Shown in pieces: positions 1-6,101 of a stretch of 10,665 nucleotides of DNA (positions are counted from its first letter, which is position 1; every line of letters begins with the position of its first letter). The DNA comes from JAJDNW01 sp039714495 (GTDB lineage Bacteria; Desulfobacterota; Desulfobacteria; Desulfobacterales; B30-G6). The stretch spans positions 1-10,665 of the forward strand of contig JBDLJD010000144.1 of NCBI GenBank assembly GCA_039714495.1, written 5' to 3'. The translations under genes were made by a program, and so were the position numbers. The notes beneath the pieces were generated by a model. That model did not search any database. It was not told where the DNA came from and was given only the letters and a program-made list of their open reading frames with translations.

Positions 1-110
1 GTGCACTGAGAATCGGTGTAACCGTCCCCAGGATCTGTTTTTGCTGCAAGTGTCGCGGAGTGGCAGGTGAAAATGGCAAGAATGACGATCTGGACTATAG
101 TTGCTTTCAT
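1..110 (-). CDS. Partial CDS: N-terminus of a putative secreted protein, cut by the window edge
   Basis: An open frame starts at an ATG at 110-108 and runs off the left edge, giving 36 codons. The translation opens with Met-Lys, then a hydrophobic stretch (IVQIVILAIF) and a small-residue region (HSATLAA) before a polar segment (KTDPGDGY). That is the layout of a type I signal peptide, with likely cleavage near residues 21-23, so the product should be exported. The Cys after AIFT does not fit a good lipobox. An in-frame ATG at 149-147 would add 13 residues; neither start has a convincing Shine-Dalgarno sequence, although AGGGCGG lies just before the upstream one. It begins 8 to 47 bases after the etfA stop on the same strand, so it may be the last gene of the same transcript. 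Too little is visible to name a family. The call rests on the signal peptide and the open frame only. Confidence 0.45.
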   Translation of the reverse strand, partial: MKATIVQIVILAIFTCHSATLAAKTDPGDGYTDSQC

Positions 111-157
111 ATTCAAATATCGGAAACGCTGAGGGGATGCTGATTCCATGGACCGCC

Positions 158-1162
158 CTAACACGTGGTCATTTTTTCCCTGTATTCCTTAATCTTTTCG
201 ATCAATACCGGTACAAACTTGCGACAGTCATCCACAACGCCGTAATCCACCTGCTGAAAGACTGGCGATTTGTCGTCATTGTTCACCGCTACCATGATCC
301 GGGCATCCATGATGCCCACCATGTGCTGCTGTTCACCCGAGAGTCCCACGCCGATATAAAACTCTGGGTTTACCATCTTGCCGCTCTGCCCGATCATGGC
401 CTCCAGCTCGGCCCAGCCCTCGTCCACCGCCGGCCGGGTGCAGCCGAAGCCGGCGTTGAGCAGACCGGCCAGCTCGGCGATCTCATCCCAACCCTCCCGG
501 TCACCGGCCCCGGCTCCACCGGCAACCACTACGGAGGCCGAATCCAGGTCCACTCCCCCGGTCTCTTCCCGCACCACTTCCACGGTTTGGATCCGGCCGG
601 GAAGATCCGCCGGCACGGCCAACTCCACTATCTCGCCCGAGCGGCCGTCATCAGGATCAGGTTTGGGGAACACCCCCCTGGCCACGGTGGCCATCTGCGG
701 CCGCCGCTCGGGGCAGATGATGGAGAGCAGTCCGCCATAGGCCGGAATCTGCTGCTCCAAGATGCCATTGTCGTCCAACACCAGATCGATGCAATGAGCG
801 CTCAGACCGGTATCGAGCCTGGCGGCAACCAACGGGGCCAGCTCCCGGCCCATGATGGAGGAACCCAGCAGCATGATCTCCGGCTCCTTTTCCTTTGCCA
901 GCCGGGTGATGATCTCCGTGTACGCCTCGGGCTGATAAACCGCCAGTTCCTGGGCATCGACCGTATAGACCCTGTCGGCTCCCGCTGCAAAGAGCTCGGA
1001 AGCCCGGTCTGCAACGCCGTCGCCCATCAGCACGGCTTCAACATCGACCCCCAACTCATCTGCTAGACACCTCGCCTTGCCCGCCAGCTGCAGCGACACA
1101 TCCAGAATCCTGCAATCCAGCTGCTCGGCCACGACCCATATCGGTCCGTGTTTGTTTGACAT
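158..1162 (-). CDS. etfA: Electron transfer flavoprotein, alpha subunit
   Basis: The FAD-binding subunit of the cytoplasmic ETF heterodimer, which takes electrons from acyl-CoA dehydrogenases. At 334 residues it has normal ETF-alpha length and starts in the usual way (MSNKHGPIWVVAEQ). The N-terminal half is the alpha/beta ETF domain. The C-terminal FAD domain starts near residue 210 and carries CTRPAVDEGW (241-250), GQSGK (258-262), GLSGEQQH (273-280) and a terminal VDYG (305-308), the family's FAD-contacting segments. Two sites differ from the common pattern: the Arg of the usual GGRG motif is Ala217 (GGAG, 215-218), and the usual SGAIQH reads SGEQQH. Arg243 and Gln279-His280 are kept. There is no ferredoxin-like N-terminal extension. 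It follows etfB after 37 bases, with a modest AAAGGAA ribosome site, so the two are surely co-transcribed. The physiological partner is most likely the acyl-CoA dehydrogenase just upstream. Confidence 0.95.
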   Translation of the reverse strand: MSNKHGPIWVVAEQLDCRILDVSLQLAGKARCLADELGVDVEAVLMGDGVADRASELFAAGADRVYTVDAQELAVYQPEAYTEIITRLAKEKEPEIMLLGSSIMGRELAPLVAARLDTGLSAHCIDLVLDDNGILEQQIPAYGGLLSIICPERRPQMATVARGVFPKPDPDDGRSGEIVELAVPADLPGRIQTVEVVREETGGVDLDSASVVVAGGAGAGDREGWDEIAELAGLLNAGFGCTRPAVDEGWAELEAMIGQSGKMVNPEFYIGVGLSGEQQHMVGIMDARIMVAVNNDDKSPVFQQVDYGVVDDCRKFVPVLIEKIKEYREKMTTC

Positions 1163-1199
1163 GATCGTTCGTGTTCCTTTCTCTGGAGCGTTATGCTCG

Positions 1200-1997
1200 T
1201 TACAGAACCCCTGCGTCGGCCATCACCTGCACCAGCTGCGCAACCTTCTCTTCACGGCTTCCCTCGAGCATCTGCACCTGCCGGCTGATTTCGCGACTGG
1301 CCAAGCTTGACACGATGGTGGGCGAGCCCTTCAAGCCCACCTCATCGGCCGGCACCCCCAGATCGTCCAGCACCCAGCAGGTCACCTCTTTTTTTCGGGC
1401 TTTGATGATACCGGAAAAGCTCAGCGCCCGCGGCGCATTGAGATCCCGGGTCACCGTAAAGAGCGCCGGCAGGCCCACTTTCATCAGCCGATACCCGTTC
1501 TCGATATCGGCCTTCACCGTCCACCACTCTCCCGCGGTGTCACTTAACTCATTGACCATGGAGACCACGGGCACCTTTAGAAACGTGGCCATTTCCGGTC
1601 CCACCCATTCGGTGGCGCCGTCGCTGGATGCCATGCCACAGAATATCACGTCGAATGCGCCTATCTTCTCAACCCCCTTGGCCAGGGTGTGAGCCGTGGC
1701 ATAGGCATCTGCCCCGCCGAAGCCCGGATCGGACAGGAGGTATCCCTTGTCGGCGCCCAGGGCCAGACACTCCTTTACGATATTTTCGGCGTCGGACGGC
1801 CCCATGCTGATCACCGAGATAAAGGCCCTCTCCTTCTCTTTCAATAGCAGGGCCGCCTCCAGCGCATGCTTGTCAAGCGGGTTGATGACCAGGGGCATGT
1901 CGCAACGCAGAAGCGTCTTGGTGCCAGGATCGATCTTGATGTTGCAGCCCTCCTTGGGGTCGGGGACCGCCTTAACGCAAACCACTATGTTGAGCAT
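1200..1997 (-). CDS. etfB: Electron transfer flavoprotein, beta subunit
   Basis: Beta subunit of ETF, 265 residues, normal for the family. Recognisable parts are the start (MLNIVVCVKAVPDP), NPLDKHALEAALLLKE (39-54, matching the family's NP-D--A-EEAL-LKE), the nucleotide-binding segment CGMASSDGATEWVGPE (120-135) and a C-terminal arm ending in GVL that wraps the alpha subunit. In most ETF-beta proteins the binding segment reads close to CGKQAIDGDTAQVGP. Here the DGDT core is DGAT (126-129) and the following Ala-Gln is Glu-Trp, so the bound nucleotide (AMP, or FAD in bifurcating ETFs) could sit differently. Whether this ETF is of the simple or the electron-bifurcating kind cannot be decided by eye. 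It lies 156 bases after the acyl-CoA dehydrogenase and 37 bases before etfA, on the same strand. Its ribosome site (AGGA, 8 bases before ATG) is weak. Confidence 0.95.
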   Translation of the reverse strand: MLNIVVCVKAVPDPKEGCNIKIDPGTKTLLRCDMPLVINPLDKHALEAALLLKEKERAFISVISMGPSDAENIVKECLALGADKGYLLSDPGFGGADAYATAHTLAKGVEKIGAFDVIFCGMASSDGATEWVGPEMATFLKVPVVSMVNELSDTAGEWWTVKADIENGYRLMKVGLPALFTVTRDLNAPRALSFSGIIKARKKEVTCWVLDDLGVPADEVGLKGSPTIVSSLASREISRQVQMLEGSREEKVAQLVQVMADAGVL

Positions 1998-2153
1998 TTC
2001 GTCTATCCTGAAACGGAATTGAGATTACCCTTCCGCCGGGGCGCATCCGTGCATATGTCAATCGGCCTCTCACACTTTGCGTCCCGGTGTCCTGCATGCC
2101 GTGCCATGGCTCGAACGCGCGATGGCTGGGCAGGAACATGTTTGAAACCGCGA

Positions 2154-3290
2154 CTACGACAGCACCCACCGCGCCACGACCACCTTCATGATGTCCGACG
2201 TCCCGGCCGAGGGCCCGATCACCATGGCATCGCGAATATAACGGGACACCGCATACTCCTCCATGCAACCGTAACCGCCGTGGATATCCACCGCCATCTT
2301 GGCCGCCTTCTGGCACGCTTCCGTGGTGAAGTACTTGGCCACGGCGAACTCGTTGCTGGAGCGCTCCCCGCGGTCCTGCATAACGGCCGCCCGGTAGCCC
2401 AGCAACTGGCCGGCCTCTAGGTCGATTTTCATATCGGCCAGCTTGTTCTGGATGGTCTGGAGCCGACTGATGGGTTTGCCATAGAGAATTCGCTCATTGG
2501 CAAACTTCACCGAAGCATCCAGGCAGGCGGCATGTAGCCCCAGGGCGCAGCCCACCATCCCGCCGCGGCCCACATCGCCGATGGCCGCCATGACTACGCC
2601 TAGGCCCTTGCCTTCTTTGCCGATGAGTTGGGAAGCGGGAACCCGGCAGTTGTCGAATGCCAGTTCGCCTGTGTTGCACCCCCGCATGCCCACCTTATGT
2701 TCCACATGAGTGGCCTTGAATCCTTCCATTCCTTTTTCCATGACCACGGCGATGAACGCTTTGGGATCTTCTGCATTTTTGGCCAGAATGGTTATAGTGT
2801 CGGCCACATGCGAGTTAGTGATGAAGCATTTGCGGCCGTTGATAATGTAGTCGTAGCCGTCTTTTTCGTATGTGGTGCGGATCCCGGTGGGGTCGGAACC
2901 GCCGGTGGCTTCGGTCACGGCCGTGGTGGCCAGACGCTCTCCCTTGGCTAGTGCGGGCAAGTATTTCTGTTTCTGCTCTTCGGTGCCGAACTTGACGATG
3001 GGCTCGATGCCCAGGGCGAACACCTGCAACATCATGGCCGTTGCCACGGAGACCTTGGCGATCTCCTCCACCGCGATCAAACGAGCCGTGTAGCCCAATC
3101 CCAACCCGCCGTACTCTTCCGGAACAGTCAGGGCCATCATTTCATCCTCACCAAGGGCCTTTACAATTTCCGGAACGACCTCACCGGTTTTCTCCATCTG
3201 CCCGACGTGGGGCGCCACCATGGTCTCGGCAAACTCGCGTGCCGCCTTGCGAAACATCTCCTGCTCTTCCGTAAACCTGAAATCGATCAT
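2154..3290 (-). CDS. Acyl-CoA dehydrogenase family flavoprotein lacking the canonical catalytic Glu
   Basis: A 378-residue member of the acyl-CoA dehydrogenase superfamily (FAD enzymes that normally form an alpha,beta-enoyl-CoA and reduce ETF). Family marks in order: N-terminal helical domain starting MIDFRFTEEQ; PEEYGGLGLG (57-66); FGTEEQKQKYLP (101-112); FAD/substrate loop VTEATGGSD (125-133); FITN (155-158); the beta domain with HKVGMRGCNTGEL (197-209); and the C-terminal domain with YGKPISRLQTIQ and IHGGYGCMEE. The usual catalytic base in IYEGTxxIQ is absent: the segment is GPSAGTSDI (359-367), with Ala362 at the Glu site. The alternative base of isovaleryl- and long-chain-type enzymes, just before the conserved Arg of helix G, is Gly240 (GDVGR, 237-241). 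The reaction may therefore be unusual. The start has AAGGAGG 9 bases upstream (3300-3306). EtfB and etfA follow directly, supporting ETF as electron acceptor. Confidence 0.93.
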   Translation of the reverse strand: MIDFRFTEEQEMFRKAAREFAETMVAPHVGQMEKTGEVVPEIVKALGEDEMMALTVPEEYGGLGLGYTARLIAVEEIAKVSVATAMMLQVFALGIEPIVKFGTEEQKQKYLPALAKGERLATTAVTEATGGSDPTGIRTTYEKDGYDYIINGRKCFITNSHVADTITILAKNAEDPKAFIAVVMEKGMEGFKATHVEHKVGMRGCNTGELAFDNCRVPASQLIGKEGKGLGVVMAAIGDVGRGGMVGCALGLHAACLDASVKFANERILYGKPISRLQTIQNKLADMKIDLEAGQLLGYRAAVMQDRGERSSNEFAVAKYFTTEACQKAAKMAVDIHGGYGCMEEYAVSRYIRDAMVIGPSAGTSDIMKVVVARWVLS

Positions 3291-3560
3291 CTCTAAATAC
3301 CTCCTTCAAAAAAATGGGTCTGTTGCCGTTGCTAATTGGCCTGTTTAACTGGTTTATAAAGATGCAACACCCGGAAAAATTCTCCGAATCATTTAGATAT
3401 TCACTCCTTTTCGGAATCGGATTGGGGTCTCCATTTTTTTTTAAATGATCTTAAGGTCATTTTAATAGTTTAAAATAATAGCCGATTTGTCGGTAATTCT
3501 TTTTAATGACGCCTACGGTAAGGAATGATTGATATCTTTTATTTCATTCCCCCGAAAACA
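3291..3560. other. AT-rich intergenic region between glcF-like gene and acyl-CoA dehydrogenase
   Basis: A 270-base stretch without a credible coding frame on either strand. It contains the acyl-CoA dehydrogenase ribosome site at its left end (3300-3306), two overlapping inverted repeats (3443-3462 and 3459-3476), and long A/T runs (for example nine T at 3434-3442). A short CCGA-CAAA-TCGG hairpin at 3482-3493 (read on the minus strand) precedes TATTATTTT, but with only 4 base pairs it is a poor terminator. I could not pick a confident -35/-10 pair. It is the largest untranslated gap in the window and coincides with a change of base composition, so it is the natural place for a promoter that starts the acyl-CoA dehydrogenase/etfBA transcript. 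Confidence 0.6.
3443..3462. promoter_or_regulatory. 20-bp near-perfect palindrome, possible operator upstream of acyl-CoA dehydrogenase
   Basis: The plus strand reads AAATGATCTTAAGGTCATTT, a palindrome with one mismatched pair (T/G flanking the CTTAAG centre). It lies about 150 bases upstream of the acyl-CoA dehydrogenase start. In the minus-strand transcript it is followed by an A run rather than a T run, so it is not a terminator for these genes. A second inverted repeat, ATTTTAA-TAGT-TTAAAAT, overlaps it at 3459-3476. Size and symmetry suit a dimeric repressor such as those of the TetR class that control fatty-acid genes, but no regulator gene is in the window and the match is to shape only. 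Confidence 0.35.
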
Positions 3561-4664
3561 TCACTCACTCGTCTCAAACAAGAGGTTGATAAATTCAGTA
3601 GTCGTATATATTCTAAAATTCTGTGCTCTTAATTTTGCATTCCTCAAATTGTGGACACAGGAATTACACTCGGTAAGAACCACCTCGGCATCGATTTCCT
3701 CAGCTTCCTCTAATCTTTTACGCGCCATAGTGATGGAGTTCTTTGCAAAGGCTCCTCTTACGCCACCTCCGGCTCCGCAGCATAATGAATTGGCATGATG
3801 GTGCCGCATTTCTACAAAATTGGGGGCAATTTTTCGTATGGTTTCGCGCGGCTCTTCGTATATGCCGCAATGGCGCCCCAAATCGCAGGGATCGTGATAG
3901 GTCACCCGCTTTTTGGTTTTCACACCAAGATCGAAATCCTTTAAAAATTGGAAAATGTGGATCACCTGAATTCCGTTTTTATTTAGATCTGCATATTGGG
4001 TTTTATTGTTGAATGTTCGCGTACAATAGGGGCATCCTGTGATGACCTTTTTGGCGCCGGTGGCCCGAATACGTTCCACATTGGTAAATGCCAAATCATT
4101 GTTGAGCGAGTAGCCAACGTCCTCCAAAACGCCGCTGCAGCAGACCTCATCTATCAGTGTGTAATCGACTTTAAGCCGGTCCAAAAGTTCTAAAGCGGCT
4201 TCGGTGGCCTCATCTTCGCGATACATGCCGACACAGCCTACGAAGTACACGTATTCAGCGTTTGCCTTCTTCTCGCGGCTGAAATCTTCGGCCTCTGCTT
4301 CTGCATAGATATTGGTACTTTTCTTCAGTACCTCGTTCATTCCTTTGAAGACAGGGTGACAAGAACCAATATTGACCATGTCCTTTCTGGCCTGCTTGAT
4401 GATCTCTGGCGGGTTTACGCCTGATGGGCAGTTTGCAGCACAATTTGCGCACGTCGTGCATTGAAACAAGGTCTCAATTAACTCGTCGTTTAGCTCAACG
4501 GTACCTTCCATCACCTCTTTAAGGATCAACATCTTGCCGCGGGCATTGTAAGCAGGGCGTTTGGATATGCCGAAAACCGGACATACCGCTCGACAGGAAC
4601 CACAGCTTGAGCACCTTAAGAGCTGATCGCGATATTTCTTGGCAAAATTATATTTATTTTCCAT
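3561..4664 (-). CDS. GlcF/HdrD-type iron-sulfur oxidoreductase with two CCG domains
   Basis: A 367-residue soluble electron-transfer protein of the family that includes glycolate oxidase GlcF, the LldE/LutA proteins and heterodisulfide reductase HdrD. Two ferredoxin-type [4Fe-4S] sites are complete: Cys18/21/24/28 and Cys69/72/75/79. Two cysteine-rich CCG domains follow, each with a full C-Xn-CC-Xn-CxxC set: Cys144, 175/176, 211/214 and Cys260, 295/296, 333/336. The second contains the typical DPCDLGRHCGIYEEPR and LCCGAGGG segments. In HdrB such sets hold non-cubane clusters (family knowledge). No membrane helix is visible. It starts 8 bases after the stop of the GlcD-like gene, with no good ribosome site, so translation is probably coupled. 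Likely role: taking electrons from the GlcD flavoprotein and passing them to an unseen acceptor. It could alternatively serve the ETF further down. Low-GC codon use contrasts with the next gene. Confidence 0.9.
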   Translation of the reverse strand: MENKYNFAKKYRDQLLRCSSCGSCRAVCPVFGISKRPAYNARGKMLILKEVMEGTVELNDELIETLFQCTTCANCAANCPSGVNPPEIIKQARKDMVNIGSCHPVFKGMNEVLKKSTNIYAEAEAEDFSREKKANAEYVYFVGCVGMYREDEATEAALELLDRLKVDYTLIDEVCCSGVLEDVGYSLNNDLAFTNVERIRATGAKKVITGCPYCTRTFNNKTQYADLNKNGIQVIHIFQFLKDFDLGVKTKKRVTYHDPCDLGRHCGIYEEPRETIRKIAPNFVEMRHHHANSLCCGAGGGVRGAFAKNSITMARKRLEEAEEIDAEVVLTECNSCVHNLRNAKLRAQNFRIYTTTEFINLLFETSE

Positions 4665-4672
4665 TCAGTCCA

Positions 4673-6046
4673 CTATAATCCCATTTTGCCCGGGTTTAGA
4701 ATGTTTTTTGGATCTAAAGCTTCCTTCAAAGATCGCATGACTTCTATGCTTTGCCTTTCATGTTCCCAATCCATGTACGGAATCTTTGCCAATCCGATGC
4801 CATGCTCACCGGTAATCGTTCCGCCAAGTTGTACCACCTTTCGGAAAAGTTCAGCCGTGGCTGCATCCACCCGCTCGACCTCGTTTTTATTTGTTCCATC
4901 AAAACATATGGTGGGATGTAGGTTACCATCTCCAACGTGTCCCACGGTGGGCATCTTCAGGTCATATTTTTCAGCAATGGCGGAAATGGCTGTCATCATA
5001 TCCGATACTTTTGACATAGGTACGGCTAAGTCCTCGACAGACAGGTTGTTGCTGATCTTGGCGAAAACCCCATACACCGATTTACGGGCTTGCCACAATG
5101 CCTCCGCCTCCTCCTGGGAATCGGCCTTTGTAACCGTTGTGGCATTGTTTTTCCGGAAAACAGCTACGATTTTTTCCATCTGATAATCTGTCTCTGCCTT
5201 GGTGTAGCCGTCGGTTTCGGCAACCAGCAGTACTTCAACATCCGGCAAATTCGTGGTCGTATTCTCCCGGATGGCCGTGATGCTCTGATGGTCAACGACC
5301 TCGAGCGCACTCGGCAGAATTCCCGAATGCATGATCTGGCTGACCGCGCGCCCGGCATCTTGCAAGTTTTCAAAGGTGGCCATGGCCGTGGACACAAGCG
5401 GTGGTTTCGGGTTTATCTTCAGTGTAATTTCAGACACCACACCCAATGTACCCTCGGAACCAACAAATAGCCTTGTCAAATCATATCCGGATGAACTTTT
5501 CATACATTTGGAGCCGATGCGCATTATGCGCCCATCGGCTAGAACGACTTCAAGGGCCAGCACATAATCTTTGGTCGTACCATACTTGGCCCCCTTTATA
5601 CCGCCTGCATTAGTAGCGACATTACCACCCAGTGTGCAGACTGAGCCGCTAGCAGGATCTGGAGGAAAAAAAAAGCCGTAGGGCATAAGTGATCGATCCA
5701 GATCGGCATAAACGACTCCCGGTTGTACGACAACCAATCGGTCCTCGATATTGATGTCAATGATTTTATCCATCTTTCCCATATCAAGGATCAAGCCACC
5801 TTGCTGGGGAACCGCTAACCCTGCCAGAGACGTTCCGGCACCCCGCGCGATAACCGGGAAGTAGTTTTGGTTTGCTAACGTTAGAATTTCAGAAACATGT
5901 TCGGCATTCAACGGCCATGCTGCGGCATCAGGCCTATTTTTGTACTCCGAAGAGTCTTTTGAATAGGCGACCCGATCGATCAGTGCATCACTGAAATTTT
6001 CGGATCCCACAATCACCTTTATTCGCTCTTTCGTCTCTTCATTCAT
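4673..6046 (-). CDS. FAD-linked 2-hydroxy acid oxidase/dehydrogenase, GlcD family
   Basis: A 457-residue flavoprotein of the GlcD/D-lactate dehydrogenase/D-2-hydroxyglutarate dehydrogenase family, expected to oxidise a 2-hydroxy acid to a 2-oxo acid. The N-terminal PCMH-type FAD domain shows VIARGAGTSLAG (65-76), PDPASGSVCTLGGNVATNAGG (129-149) and VGSEGTLGVVSEI. The C-terminal cap has HVGDGNLHP (370-378, with the two His expected to bind metal or substrate) and TGEHGIG (412-418). The ATG at 6046-6044 was chosen because GAGGA lies 8 bases before it, and an upstream in-frame ATG at 6076 has no ribosome site and would add 10 residues. The iron-sulfur partner gene begins 8 bases after the stop, the common glcD-glcF arrangement, and the metallolyase gene lies 55 bases upstream. 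The exact substrate (lactate, glycolate, 2-hydroxyglutarate or another) cannot be read from these motifs. Confidence 0.92.
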   Translation of the reverse strand: MNEETKERIKVIVGSENFSDALIDRVAYSKDSSEYKNRPDAAAWPLNAEHVSEILTLANQNYFPVIARGAGTSLAGLAVPQQGGLILDMGKMDKIIDINIEDRLVVVQPGVVYADLDRSLMPYGFFFPPDPASGSVCTLGGNVATNAGGIKGAKYGTTKDYVLALEVVLADGRIMRIGSKCMKSSSGYDLTRLFVGSEGTLGVVSEITLKINPKPPLVSTAMATFENLQDAGRAVSQIMHSGILPSALEVVDHQSITAIRENTTTNLPDVEVLLVAETDGYTKAETDYQMEKIVAVFRKNNATTVTKADSQEEAEALWQARKSVYGVFAKISNNLSVEDLAVPMSKVSDMMTAISAIAEKYDLKMPTVGHVGDGNLHPTICFDGTNKNEVERVDAATAELFRKVVQLGGTITGEHGIGLAKIPYMDWEHERQSIEVMRSLKEALDPKNILNPGKMGL

Positions 6047-6101
6047 GGTATTTGTCCTCAACGGATATATCTGCATCGTGATTAGCTGGGTGTGGTTCTA
6101 T

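Noticed and set aside
101..1066. Long plus-strand open frame (321 codons) opposite etfA
   Set aside because: The protein is rich in His, Pro, Gly and Arg, with no recognisable domain, and it mirrors the GC-rich third positions of etfA on the other strand. It is a shadow frame.
3481..3494. Possible terminator after the glcF-like gene (CCGA-CAAA-TCGG followed by TATTATTTT on the minus strand)
   Set aside because: A 4-bp stem with an interrupted T tract is too weak to call a terminator. It is mentioned only in the description of the gap.
158..6046. An electron-confurcating lactate dehydrogenase/ETF complex like LctBCD, made of the GlcD-like protein and EtfBA
   Set aside because: EtfBA sit next to the acyl-CoA dehydrogenase, not next to the GlcD-like gene, and EtfA lacks the ferredoxin-type extension of LctC. 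The GlcD-like gene already has its own iron-sulfur partner.
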